NCBI RefSeq assembly: GCF_029168945.1
Contig: NC_083601.1
Coordinates: 73,459,595 to 73,523,594 of the forward strand
Source: Cannabis sativa
Lineage: Eukaryota > Streptophyta > Magnoliopsida > Rosales > Cannabaceae
Length of the DNA stretch: 64,000 nucleotides
Direction: 5' to 3'
Part shown: positions 36,355-49,200 of the stretch, piece after piece
How positions within the stretch are numbered: the stretch's first letter is position 1
Layout: each line of letters starts with the position of its first letter
The notes under the pieces: generated by a model
The model's database searches: none
Told to the model about the DNA's origin: nothing
The model's input: the letters and a program-made list of their open reading frames with translations, nothing else
Made by a program: the position numbers and the translations under genes

Positions 36355-36895
36355 TAGAGATGGAAATTTATACCGCGGGGATGGGTAACCGCGGGGATCC
36401 GCCCCTAATGGGGTGGGGATTCCCCATCTTGATGGTTAATGGGGCGGTGGTGGGGAACAATTTCAATACCCAAAGCGGGGATGGGGCGGGAGCGGGGATA
36501 ATACTATCCGCACCATATCCGACCCCGATATAGATATATATAATTTTTTTTGTTTTTTTTCAAACTTTGACACATATTTAGTTTTTATTTTCTATTAGGT
36601 TATGCTTTTTTTTAAGTAGGTTTATTTTTTATCTTCTATGAATTATGAATGCATAATAAATATTTGTGAAAATATTGGTTTACCTTATTTTTTTTCAATT
36701 ATTTTAAATTAATTTGTTTTTTCATTTTACCTTAATGGATACCCGATGGGTTCCCCATAACCGATGGGTATTCCCCTACCCCGAATCCGTTGGTTATTAG
36801 ACGGGGATGGGGCGGGGATGGGGGTATAAATAGGTAGCGGGAATGGGGGCGGGGATTGCATTCCCCGTACATTAACTGACCAATTTCCATCTCTA
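36355..36895. mobile_element. hAT-type MITE inside element D
   Basis: 541 bp with 14-bp perfect terminal inverted repeats TAGAGATGGAAATT and a perfect 8-bp target duplication GTTTTTAC (36347-36354 and 36896-36903). Both are hallmarks of the hAT superfamily. Subterminal regions are packed with GGGGATGGG/GGGGCGGGG words, the middle is T-rich, and no transposase is present. It split the pol relic of D after D or its parent had already decayed. Confidence 0.93.
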
Positions 36896-36903
36896 GTTTT
36901 TAC

Positions 36904-37180
36904 GCTTCTCCAAAATCACTACTCCACCCCCAGAGTAATCACCATCTTATCAGAAAGATTTTCTAGCACAAAGGCAAATTTCGAAATCTGATATGGTGTA
37001 GTCTAAGAGTTTCAAACACACCCTTATAGACTAACATATAGTTCCTCTTCTTAATCTTAGGATTTACTTGATTGTCTTCCAATGTTCTTCTCCTGGATTA
37101 ATCTGATACCTACTCATTACTCCCACTCAACAGCAGGTGTGTGGTCTAAGGCATACAAAAGCATATCTAAGACCTCTCAC
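36904..37180 (-). pseudogene. Copia pol relic in element D
   Basis: Continuation of the region 35974-36346. On the minus strand, near 37060-37180, it keeps the same broken SRYQ...HWKT-type block seen in C and E. It ends at the deletion junction. Confidence 0.55.
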
Positions 37181-37203
37181 ATGTGCTAGAAATTAAATAT
37201 GTT

Positions 37204-38827
37204 GCTAATCAATTTTATTAGGTTAAACTAGTTTAATTAACCTAGTACAGTTATTCAAATCAGGCAAATGGGCCTTCACAATTGGGGTGGTTCATGTGAG
37301 GGGGTGCTGGGTTCAGTATGTCGTACCCACTACTATGGCTCCCAACTCTCACACAAGGCCCAAAAGAGAGGAATTTAACCTTAAAATGAACAACTGTTAT
37401 TAATTGAATAAGCCCAAAAACTAAATGGGCCTAAATAAAATCTATCAATGACTATGACATTTTATTTAGCAACAACAACCTATATGCATCTATAATAAAA
37501 TTAAACACATAGGCTCACACATGCACACTTTGGATGGGTCCTATCATGTTGCTAGGTCATACACAGATGAAAGAAGATTGTAAATATACGTCTTACAAAT
37601 TATTTACTTTACCAAGGGAGCCATGAGTTAAAATCAGATCATTAGATCTGTCAACAAGTTAACCATGGCTATTTGCAATCCAGCAATAATAGGTTTTAAA
37701 AACTTACACACAAGCTAAAACACATACTCCTGCAACAAGGTTAACTGGATAGTTGGATGTAGGATTTATTTAATTTTAAATTAAATAATTAATTTCGAAA
37801 TAAATAAATAAATAAATAAAATGTTTATTTTCGAAAAATTAAAATAAAATAAAAAAAATTCGAAAATAAAAAAAAAATTAAATTTAAAATTAAACCTACA
37901 ATTTTGAAAAATTAGGTTTCAACCAACCTAAATATCATTTCAAAATTTGCTAACTACTTTTAAAATTTAAATGTTATTTTATAAATAAAAATTAAATAAA
38001 AAATTAAAAAAGATAAATGAATATCTTTTTCAGATTTTAAATGTAATTTAAATAAATAAAATAACAAAATTTAAAAGTTAGCAAAATATCTTACATCTAT
38101 TTAAAATTACATGATTGTAGTTGTCTTATTTTTAAATTTAAATAAGGTCATATTATTTAAAAAAAATTTAATTTATAATTTTAAAATCTGACCTTAAATT
38201 TAAAAAATAAGATAAGATATAATCAAATTTAAAAATAAGATAGATTATTAAGCAAAAAAGATAGATACTAACTATTTTTAAATTCAAATTAAACTAATAT
38301 CATGAATTAAATTTAAAAAATATTAAATTAATTCATTATGATAATTAGAGTTGAATTAGGAATAGTAATAGTATAAATACAGAACTACAAGAAAAATTGG
38401 AAGTTAATTCCATGAAAAAGCATCAAAATCGAAGAAAAACGAAAAAAATGCGAGTTGTACGGACGGTATGCTGTGCATACTCGTCCGCGCGCGCGCATGA
38501 GGTGTTTCGGTGTGAAATCTAGGCGCAGAGGGAAATCGCATGATTTCCGCGCGCGGAATTCTTGATGCTCAACCCCGATTTTTTCGAAACTTCAAAAAAT
38601 CATAACTAATTCACATTAAATCGAAATTGAGTTCTGTAAAAAGCTAACTTGCTTAATTTTTTCCATACTATCCAATAAAAATAATTCCAGAATCAGATAT
38701 TCAATTATCTTTCACGAAAATTCACAAACATCAATCAATCATCAAATAACATTCAATACAACATGATACCATCCAAAACATCAAACAATCGTTTTAAAGT
38801 CCAAATTTCTTGCATTTCCATCAATTA
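37204..38827 (-). other. Leader part of element D
   Basis: Matches the leader of A/B, including the GC island (37247-37378). It differs near the primer site by a GC-rich insert at about 38455-38565 containing GCGCGCGCGC runs. No coding frame. Confidence 0.6.
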
Positions 38828-38844
38828 CCATGGCTTTGAGGCCA
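38828..38844 (-). other. Primer-binding site of element D
   Basis: TGGCCTCAAAGCCATGG on the minus strand, one base unlike A and B. Confidence 0.7.
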
Positions 38845-38846
38845 GT

Positions 38847-40748
38847 TGTTGGAAATTATTTTAGCAGGATCTTAGATCTACTCACAAATATGTTGATTAA
38901 CACCCTAAATATGAACTTTCTAAAACGATGAAATAAACACATATAAAGTTTAGGAAACCTTACATTGGGTGCAGCGGAATATAATGACTCCTTCCGTTCA
39001 GATATCTACACCTTGATTCCTTTCTGTAGCAGAGCATTATCAATATCTGAACCTGGATCTCTTTCTGTGAATCTTTAGTGCTGAAACTCCTTCTTGCTGA
39101 AAGTCTTTCTTCACGATCTTCCTCACTATGGTTGAGGTATCACTTGCTGTGTGTGGGCACTACTCATACACTAAGTATTTCGAAATTCAATGAAGAAGAA
39201 AGAGGAGAAGAGTGGTCGGCCAGATAGGGAGAGAGAAGGCTCAGTTTTTTTCTGAATCAGAAGTCAGAAGAAAAGTCTAGAAATTTTAGTGTAAATTTCC
39301 TGAAGCCTTCACTATCTATTTATAGCATTCCACTAGGGTTAGGTTTGAATTATTTGGCATTAAAATAATGAAAATATCAGTTTAAAAATTCAAACCAAGT
39401 GGCCGGCCATGTACAGTAATGGGCCTTACTTGGATTTTGCAGTTTTCTCAATTCTGCATCTGATTTTCTCAAAAACGCCAATTTTCAAATTCAACCATTT
39501 AAATGCCAATTCTAAATATTTAATAACTATAAATAATTATTAAATAATATTGTCATTTATCATATTTATTAATTGAACCATACAAAGTATCATAATTAAC
39601 AAATATGCCCCTAAAAACTCTTTCTTTACAATTTTGCCCTTACTAAGTGAAAAATTCACAAATACACATAGTCTAATTTGAGAATTATAATTGATTAATC
39701 AAAACCAATTATATGAGTCTTACAAGCAATATTATCTCAACTAGTGTGGGGACCATGAGTCTATATAACCGAGCTTCCAATAAGTAGATCAAGAATTTAT
39801 TACTAAAATTCACTAACTTATTAATTCTTCGTTGAATCCACGCATAGAACTTAGAATTGCACTCTCAGTTATATAGAATGCTCTATATGTTCCACCATAT
39901 AGACACATCATTAGTTATCCATTGTTATAATCCTAATTTGATCAATAATCCTCTATATGAATGATCTACACTGTAAAGGGATTAGATTACCGTTACACCC
40001 TACAATGTATTTAATCCTTAAAACACTTAACCCCGTATAAATGATATTTCAGCTTATGTGAAATGAGATCTCCACCATTTATTTTTCGTTTGGTCAAGCT
40101 CGAAGGAGATCATCCTTTACTTACTATTCGCCATGTAGAAGCTATAGATTCCATGTTTATATTAGCGCTCCCACTCAATTGCACTACGGTGTTCCCAAAA
40201 TGTACGTATCACCCTGACCTAAAAGTAGGCTTAACTAACAAATCAAAGAACACGAATAGCCTCTTGAGATTGAGCCTAATCATAACAGGATTAAGATCAT
40301 TTGATCTAGGATCAACTAAGCGATATTAACTTGAATAGATATTACGGTAAGTTTAATAAATCTAAGTCAAAGTTCAATATCGGTCCCTTCCGATGCGTAC
40401 TCCATGCATCCAACCCGAGCTTTACTTTAACCAATGCTTTGGAAAGAACATAGCACTTCTCCAAATGCAAGTAAACTCTGTTGTAGATTATCATATCAGT
40501 AATACCCCATGTCTGATAAATCTAGGAAACTTTATTCACATAGTCATGTTTACTTTCCAATGTGTTGACAGCACAATAAACAGGATCAAGTATGTGAAAA
40601 GGGTTTCAGATGAATTTATACATTATGTACATATAATCATGAAATAAATCATGTGAACCATGCAACATTAAATGTTATTTCTGATCTATATTAATAAGTA
40701 AATTTGACTATATTTAAATGAGTTTTATTTAGGGCATAAAACCCAACA
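38847..40748 (-). repeat. 5' LTR of element D
   Basis: 1902 bp with TATA box at 39316-39325. The plus-strand open frames at 40063-40329 and 40393-40647 recur in broken form in the partner LTR and look like chance. Confidence 0.92.
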
Positions 40749-40753
40749 ATATT

Positions 40754-41671
40754 ATATATAAGATATGAATACATTCCTTAAAAATTATACATTTACATAA
40801 AACATATATATATACATATAATATATACACATAAACAAAATTATATATTTACACAGTACAAATCACATATATTTACGCATACACACACATATATATATAT
40901 AAGCAATATACCAATCACTAAACATTCAAAGATGGAAAAATAAATCTTAAAAAAATAATAAAAAAAAACTAACCTGTTAATTTCTGACCAAGCTTTTTAC
41001 TCTTCCGACATTTTTAATTTCTGTTAGTGTTCCGAGCGAAGTATCTCCCCCAATACTTCAAGCATGGACAAAAAATAAATAACTACAAAAAAAAAAAAAA
41101 CAGAAAAGAAAGAGAGAAATAAAAAAAATAGTGAAAACAACATTACCTGTCAAAGAAAATGGCGGTTGACGGTGGTGCGATGGGCGGAGGTGGAAGAGGA
41201 CAAGAGAAATGGGCGGAGGAGGAGGAGGGTCGGAGGAAATGGGCGAAGGAGGAGGAGGAGGGTCGGGGGGGATTTTGTGGGGGAAAATGGAAAATGTTTT
41301 CTGAGTTAGAGTTGGGTGTTTTATAGTGTTTTATTACCGGCAGGACCCGCTAGTATTAATAGGGTTCCGCCGGTAATAAAAAAATGGTCAGAATCCTTGA
41401 CTAATACTGGTAGAACCCGCCTCTAATAATCCGCCGGTATTAGTCATTTCAAATTTTGGGCAGTCAAAATCCCGCCCAAAGTATTAGAGGCGGATTTTCC
41501 GCCAGTAATACTCTAAATTCGCCGATATTAATATTATTTATTAATTTTTTTAAAATTTTTAAAATGTAATACCGGAGGATTACCTTTTCTGTCGGTAATA
41601 ATCCCATCAAATACCGACGGTTGGCTCCGGCGGTATTAATTTCACTGGTATTGAAGCTTTTTCTTGTAGTG
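40754..41671 (-). mobile_element. CACTA element terminus (5' end on minus strand)
   Basis: The right edge reads CACTACAAGAAAAAGCTTC on the minus strand, a canonical CACTA end. Inward follow many TACCGCCGG / CCGGTAATA-type subterminal repeats (41330-41650) and a C/T-rich leader-like stretch on the minus strand (41160-41290). The other end is not seen; element D was inserted to its left and no matching terminus was found in the window. No transposase coding. Confidence 0.7.
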
Positions 41672-42433
41672 AGACAAACTTCACATCAGATCACATGTAT
41701 GTACATGTCAACTTGTTACTGTTAAAAATTACCATGCCAATCAAACTTTATAAATTGTTAATATTTTTTTATGACTATTATGAAAATAATATAAGCAAGT
41801 CGTGATATCAATTATACCAGTAGTGATTAGTGTTGTAAATTTAGATCAAATTTTTTGATGGGCACAAAATAATTAGCACGATCGTAAGAGGTACAAACAC
41901 AACTAAGCACAAAAAAATATAGATTTAAGCACGACATAACATGATGTTACGAATTGACACGACACAATACTGTTTAAGAAAATTTTCAAAAGTTAAATTA
42001 AAGAAGAGCTTAAGAAATTAATTAAGTAATAGAGATAGAAATTTTTACATGGTTCGGGTGTTAATGAAACATAGTTTACGAGTTAATGTATTAGCCAATC
42101 AACTTGATGTATTACAAGTGAGTTTACAAGTTAAAGAACCCTAATCTTTAGCTATCTTTCCTCACTTGGGGTTTTCTAGCTTAGAGGAGAAAAACCCTAA
42201 AATTTGTGAAGTGAATTTTTCTCCTTGCATGAAGGTATAATGAGGTATTTATAGGCTAGAATCAGGATCTGGGCATAAGCGTGACCCGCTAGGGTTACTG
42301 TGCAAACTAGGCCCACTATTGGGGAAAATAATAAAATACATGACTTTAAGGCCCATTGCAGGATTTTGGCTAGTGGGGCAGAAGTTCCTTACGGATGGGG
42401 CCCGCACAATTTCAGACAGGTGTCAGGCACGGG
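41672..42433. other. Unassigned sequence
   Basis: No coding frame. The part at 42030-42270 (TTTTTACATGGTTCGGGTGT, later AAAACCCTAAAATT and TATTTATAGG) resembles a decayed LTR or short retroelement end. I could not define its borders. Confidence 0.35.
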
Positions 42434-43713
42434 CACTACTACAATAGAAAAAAATATTAGATAGGTGTAGTGGGACAAAAGAGATGTATTTCTTGCGGTG
42501 GTGCGCACACTATCATGTTCTAACATAGGAGACATAATATGTGACGGTGTAACTAGGTGTTAGAGTCCAGCCATGTCAACCCTCAAAGGGCTTCCAGATG
42601 TGACTCTTGGAATTCCCCTCTGGGTGCATCCACTGCTCATCCAGAGGTCTTCGCTTATTACGTCTTTCGGAAGGCTGGAAGCCTTCCAAATCTAGAGGAG
42701 CCTGCTCTTCAGAGGTAAGACTTCTAGGCTTTCAGATAGAGAAATAAAAATTTGGCCAGCATTTCTACTGGAAGGCGGATTATTCTTGAAACTGAGAATG
42801 AAAAATCTAGTTTTCAGTAGATACTAAACCTGCTCAAAGTAGTACCCAAAATATCTTATTTCTACGAAACAGTCAGAATCCAGTCACAAGCCTAAGTTTT
42901 ATTCTTCAAACAAGAGATAAAGCACATGCAGTCCCTAAACGAAATACTAATTTCAAGCACTTCTTAAGATTCAAGAATTTAAAAAAAAATGAAATTCACC
43001 TGGCAATGAACTGGGTGACGGTTGTGGATTTGAAGAAAAATAAGGTCTTGGAGAACAAACACTAACGTCGAATGACGATGTCAAGCTAAACTCTGATAAA
43101 GACAGACGCTCAAGACAATCAAGCTAGCCTTTCTTGAATAGCACTGACGTGATAAATTAAAGAATAAATTTCCAAGTTTAAATCCATCGTTAAAAATTAC
43201 CTTGGGGTTCACAAGTTATTGGAAGGGGTAGTGGAGCGTCCAACTAATCTCTCCTTCTAACTTGAAAAAGGAGTCTGATGGCTTCGTCGAAGAATTCTTT
43301 CATTCACTAAAGAAATCTTCACTGACTTTTGCTTTCTAAAACTTTGGATTTAATTTGAGAAATTTGAAAAAGTGGGAAAAAATGGTAAGTGGTGGTGTAA
43401 CTAAGTATTTATGCCTTAGAGAAATGATCTACGTGATACCAAATTTATTTTTAAGGAAAAAAAATATAGATCCTACATACCGAAAAGCCATCAGTCAAGC
43501 ATTAAATGCTCTATTTGGGATTTACGGAAACTGCATGATAATATTCTCCTCAAGGCTTACGCCGAAGTAAATAGTCGCCTGTTTATTTATTTTGCTCCAA
43601 GCGCTTACGCAGTGAGTGTTGATCCAACGAACTAATGAAGCGATCCCACATATCAGCTTCATTAAAAAAAATAGAAATTTATCTTCCATCCATGAGAAAT
43701 ATTTGGAGACTAT
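42434..43713. other. Possible second CACTA left end and unassigned sequence
   Basis: CACTACTACAATAGAAAA at 42434 looks like a CACTA terminus pointing right, but its partner is not in the window. The rest holds short G/C-rich hairpins such as GGAAGGC-TGGA-GCCTTCC near 42672. A 71-codon frame at 43355-43570 has no recognisable features. Confidence 0.35.
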
Positions 43714-43901
43714 TGTTGGAAATATTTTACCAGGATCTAGATTTACTACAATCTATGTTTCATTAACATCCTAACATGAATTCTAAAACAATGAAACAAA
43801 CACATATAAAGTTTAGGAAAACTTACAGTGGGTGCAGCAGCATATAATGACTCCTTCTATTCAGATCTCTAGCCCTTGATTCCTTTCTGTAGCAGAGCAT
43901 T

Positions 43902-46250
43902 TGTAACACCCTAACTAACATAGGCGTATTACGTGATTTTTTAAACATGATGTGCAGCTCGTTGCTAATCAACGAGGTTTATGGAAAACGTGATTAATTA
44001 AAATTTTTACTTTTTAATTAAACTTATAAAATAATATTACAAAAGACTCGGGATCCCGATTACAAAATCATTTACAAAAAGATTTAACTGTTTATACAAA
44101 ATAATGTCGCCTAGCGACCAGTTACAAAATCAGCCTCGCTGTCCCGATGATCATACTCTCCAGGCCTAACCGCCCCGACATGTACAATCTTCACAAGCTC
44201 GCTCACGGTCCATCAGCTTTAGCCTTGCCTTTACCTACACATAAACGTAGAACTGTGAGTCGACAGACTCAGTAAGAAAAGCATAATAATATTCATACAT
44301 AATCCGGGTCATGATCAGACGCCCATACCCCTGATCATAACCCTAACTGCCGTGTCCAACACGATACTGAGTCCCGCTACTGCCGTGTCCAACACGGTAC
44401 TGAGCCACTACTGCCATGTCCAGCATGGTACTGAGTTCTGAACGTTCATAGGGACGGTACTATTGACACGTAACAGCCTGATCGGTCGAACCGGTCATAC
44501 TCCGGCTGCTGGTCATACTCCAGCCTGTACCGACGTGTTACTATATCCTCCTGATCGGTCGAACCGGTCATACTCCGGCTGCTGGTCATACTCCAGCCTG
44601 TACCGACGGGATACGTCAATAGTACGGAACCACCAACCAAGTGTCAGCCTGAACGGTCGAACCGGTCATACTCCGGCTGCTGGTCATACTCCAGCCTGTA
44701 CCGACGTGACAGGGTTGGATGGTTCGAAGCCAACATACATAACTAATGTAATCTAATAGGCTTCCTACATGCACGCTAAACATGTAATCTACATATGCAT
44801 ACTGTTATACTAATCTTACCTGGATTCCGAGATTCGGGTGTCTTTGGTCAACTTATTTGGAACTTTAGTGAGCGGCGGATTACATGTGCTCCTAAACCAT
44901 AAAAATCACAACACTATAAGTGACACGCTAAATCACTTCCCGGGGACTTAAACTAGGAACTAAAAGTTTCCCTATCGATAAAAAGCATGGCAATACCCCC
45001 TAAAACATAAAAACGAGGAAAACACACAAAAATCCATAACTCATTCAAATCAAACCGGAATTCCGGTTCTGGGAATTACTGGACCCTCATCCGGAATTCC
45101 GGTTGCACAACCGGAATTCCGTTTCCTCGCAGAAAACACACAAAAATCCATAACTCATTCAAATCAAACCCAATTCATACCAAACCTTCCAGACCTGTTC
45201 TAAATACCCCAAAGAACACTTCCAAAGCATTAAAACAACCCAGAAATCACAGATACGAAAATTGCCATTAAAGCTCCAAGCTTTGAGTTCAAAACTCAAG
45301 CTTGGCTAAACCCCTCTAACATGCATTCAAACCTGTTTAAATCTACTTAAATATGCATGACTAAGCTTCTGAAAACAACTAAAAATATTAACAATATTAC
45401 AGCAACAGAATCTAACCAACTCTCTTTGAAAACCATAGTTTTAACATAGAAACTCATAACTTTACCCCACCTAACTATCATGCTTCAAAACAACTTAGAT
45501 AACCCTAATCTAACAAGCTTTAAACCTCTGAAATTAAGAACAAATTCACAGCAACAACAACAACTAACAAACATGCATGCATCAACCATTTTCATCATTT
45601 TTTTCCAAGAAAGTAAAGGAATAAAATTAGGAACACATACCACACAAGAGATCACCCAAAACTTGCTGAAAACTACAAGATTCACAAGGAAAAATCTCCT
45701 TTTCCTTGCTGCACAATGAAGCCGAAATGGAGAGGGAAAGAGAGATAGAGAGAGCTTTGAAAATTCTATTTTTTTTTCTAAGTGTAATTTTGTTGTAAAA
45801 TGGAAAATGAATAAAAGACACCTATAACAATTCATTTCAGCCAAATAAATCATAAATAACATTTATTTTTCATTTAATAAAAGTCACTAAAAGACAAAAT
45901 ACTAATGGGGCAAAAAGACCATTTTGCCCCTCCACACCAAAACCACATAAATCACACTAAAGGGGTATTTTTGGGAAATTCTAAATTCCCGGCCATTCCC
46001 GACATTCCCAATGTCTAATAAACCGTCCCAACTACTAACATACTAAGTTGTGATTTCTACTGAGCCAAACACCGAGTTCCAAAATACCGGGCGCCGGAAA
46101 TGCAAAATATGAAAACTACTGAATGACATAAAATGCATCACTGAATTCAATAAATAACAGTATAATAAATTATTTAAATAGCTATAAATAATTTTCATAA
46201 TTAATCATAATTAACTGCTAATTTCCAAATTAAACTAAGCGGGCTTTACA
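43902..46250 (-). repeat. Left LTR (L) of the tandem gypsy array
   Basis: 2349 bp. It contains three palindromic units of the CTGCCGTGTCCAACACGG type (about 44348-44430) and three roughly 60-bp units starting GGTCGAACCGGTCATACTCC (44471-44537, 44549-44608, 44646-44707). It uniquely carries a duplicated stretch AACACACAAAAATCCATAAC at about 45020-45056, where M and R have other sequence. The open frames at 44463-44756 and 45480-45862 are products of the repeats and of chance. Confidence 0.92.
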
Positions 46251-46264
46251 ACTATCCCCCCCTT
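46251..46264 (-). other. Polypurine tract of gypsy copy 1
   Basis: AAGGGGGGGATAGT on the minus strand next to the 3' LTR. The copy-2 tract is at 53535-53548. Confidence 0.9.
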
Positions 46265-49200
46265 AAAAGGATTTCGTACCCGAAATCTAACCTGAATAAC
46301 TCTGGATATTGAGCTCTCATATCTGACTCTAGCTCCCAGGTGGCTTCCTCCACCTTGCTGTTTCTCCAGAGAACCTTGACCAATGCTATGGTCTTATTCC
46401 GAAGGACTTTATCCTTTCTATCCAGGATCTGCACTGGCTGCTCTTCATAAGTCATGTCTGGCTGCAGCTCAAGGCTCTCATAACTGAGTATATGAGAGGG
46501 ATCTGAAACGTATTTTCTCAACATCGAGACATGGAATATGTTGTGAACTGCTGATAAGGGTGGAGGCAATGCTAACCGAAATGCCACTTGACCTATTTTC
46601 TCGAGAATCTCGAAAGGTCCTGTAAATCTAGGGCATAACTTGCCTCTTTTCCCGAAACGTTTAATCCCCTTCATCGGAGATACCCGTAAAAACACATCTC
46701 TGCGTTTCGGATCTGCGTAAACTCTTCTGTCTGCTCTGTGAGGCAAGCATTCTAGCTTTTATCTTCTCTATTGCCTCATTGGTCCGCTGCACTGACTCTG
46801 GACCTAGGTATTTCCTCTCCCCTGTCTCATCCCAATGGATAGGAGATCTACATTTCCTACCGTATAACAGTTCATAGGGAGCCATCCCTATCGTACTCTG
46901 ATAACTGTTGTTGTAAGAAAATACTATCAACGGTAGATACTTATTCCATGAGCCTTCAAAGTCCATAACACAGGCTCTCAACATGTCCTCCAATATCTGA
47001 ATTGTCCTTTCGGACTGACCATCTGTCTGAGGATGGAATGCTGTACTGAATTTCAGCTTTGTACCCATTGCTCGCTGCAAACTCTGCCAAAATTTGGAGG
47101 TGAACTTCGGATCCCTGTCCGAAACTATAGACTTCGGTACCCCGTGAAGTCTTACTATCTCTCTGACATACAACACTGCCAACTGATCTACTGTAAATGT
47201 TGTTCTAACCGGCAGAAAATGAGCAGACTTCGTAAATCGATCCACCACTACCCAGATGGAATCAAATAAACCCGTGGTCCTAGGTAACCCGACCACAAAA
47301 TCCATCGTGATATCTTCCCATTTCCATTCTGGTAGGGTTAGAGGCTGCAACAACCCTGCTGGTCTCTGATGTTCAGCCTTAATCTGCTGACAAGTGAGGC
47401 ATCTCGATACGAATTCTACCAAATTCTTCTTCATACCGCTCCACCAGAAGTACGGTTTCAAATCTTGGTACATCTTAGTGGTGCCGGGATGCAGAGAATA
47501 CGGTGTAGAATGAGCCTCCTCAAAGATCTCATTCCTAAGTTCCACACTATTCGGAACACAAACCCTAGCTTTATACAAAAGCATCCCGTTATCTGACACT
47601 GAAAAGTCTTTGGCTTGACCAGCCAACACCTCATCTCTGATCTTTACTAAATCTGGATCCGTCATCTGAGCGACTTTTATTCTTTCCAACAGGTCAGATT
47701 GCAGCGTTAAGTTGTGAAGCTGACCTACCACAAACTCAATGCTGGATCTAACCATATCCTCTGCTAGCTGAGGTGAGATCCGAACCATACTAGCTACTTG
47801 CCCGGGACCCTTTCTGCTCAGGGCATCGGCCACTACATTGGCCTTTCCGGGGTGATAGAGGATCTCACAATCGTAATCTTTCACTAATTCCAACCAACGC
47901 CTTTGTCTCATATTCAAATCCTTCTGAGTAAAGAAATACTTGAGACTTTTATGGTCGGTATAGATTTCACACTTTTCCCCGTAAAGGTAATGCCGCCAAA
48001 TCTTCAATGCGAAAACCACCGCGCCCAACTCTAGGTCATGAGTTGGGTATCGCTGCTCATAATCCTTTAACTGACGGGAGGCATAAGCGATAACCCGATC
48101 GGCTTGCATCAACACACACCCCAAACCCTGTTTGGATGCGTCACAATAAACTACGAACTTCTCCTTATCTGAAGGCAAAGCTAGCACTGGAGCGGTAATC
48201 AACCTCTGCTTTAGCTCCTGAAAACTAGCTTCGCACTTGTCTGACCAAATAAATTGCTGATTTTTCTTTGTAAGTTCGGTTAGGGACATTGAAATTTTTG
48301 AAAACCCTTCCACGAACCTACGGTAGTACCCAGCTAAACCCAAGAAGCTTCTGATCTCCGTCACTGTCTTCGGTCTCGGCCAATCCCTGACGGATTCGAT
48401 CTTCCCGGGATCCACCTTGATCCCATCTTTGCTCACAATGTGCCCTAGGAAAGACACCTGAGATAGCCAGAACTCACATTTCTTGAACTTGGCATAAAGC
48501 TTATGTTCCCGAAGCCGTTGCAGTACCATCTGAAGATGTAACTCATGCTCCTCTTCTGATTGAGAGTACACGAGGATGTCGTCGATAAACACAATCACAC
48601 AGATATCGAGGAAATCCTTGAATACTCTATTCATCAAATCCATGAATCTTTGCGGGAGCATTGGTTAGTCTGAATGACATAACCAGAAATTCGTAATGTC
48701 CATACCTAGTGCGGAAAGCCGTCTTCGGAATGTCCTCCTCTCGGGTTCTCAAGCGATGATAACCGAACGGAGATCAATCTTAGAAAAGACCGTCTTCCCC
48801 TGAAGCTGATCGAACAAATCATCGATCCTAGGTAATGGATATTTATTCTTCACCGTCAGCTTGTTCAATTCCCTGTAGTCGATGCACATCCTCATAGATC
48901 CATCCTTCTTCTTGACGAATAAAACCGAGGCTCCCCAGGGTGACACACTGGGCCGAATAAACCCTATGTCAAGCAACCCTTGGAGCTGAATCTTTAATTC
49001 CTTAAGTTCAGCTGGAGCCATTCTATATGGGGCTTTGGAAACCGGTTCCACCCCTGGTGCCAAGTCTATCACGAAGTCAATCTCCCGCTGAGGTGGTAAC
49101 CCTGGAAGTTCTTCGGGAAAAACATCCAAAAATTCCCGAACCACCTTGATGTCCTCTGGCCGAATGGTATCTGGTCGAGTGGTGTCCACCACCACGGCCA

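Larger units (their letters stand above)
34079..40748 (-). mobile_element. Complete non-coding copia-type element D (LARD-like)
   Basis: 6670 bp with LTRs 34079-35962 and 38847-40748 and a perfect 5-bp target duplication atatt (34074-34078 and 40749-40753). The 2884-bp interior codes for nothing. From the polypurine tract inward it matches C/E (a pol relic, 35974-37180). At about 37180-37203 it switches to sequence matching the leader of A/B (compare 8650-10255). Gag and most of Pol are gone. It keeps exactly the parts needed in cis: LTRs, primer site, tract and part of the leader. Confidence 0.92.

Noticed and set aside
41170..41336. Gly/Glu-rich plus-strand frame starting MAVDGGAMGG
   Set aside because: Looks like the complement of a C/T-rich leader of a minus-strand CACTA element; low complexity.
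43355..43570. 71-codon frame MRNLKKWEKMVSGG
   Set aside because: No recognisable domain, no splice context and no second copy to support it.
44463..44756. 97-codon frame with repeated RTGHTPAAGHTPACTD
   Set aside because: Encoded by the DNA tandem units. The frame breaks in LTR M, so it is not a protein repeat.
45480..45862. Overlapping frames in all three gypsy LTRs (also 52763-53145, 60059-60442)
   Set aside because: Inside LTRs, overlapping on both strands, low complexity. Conservation follows from LTR copying.
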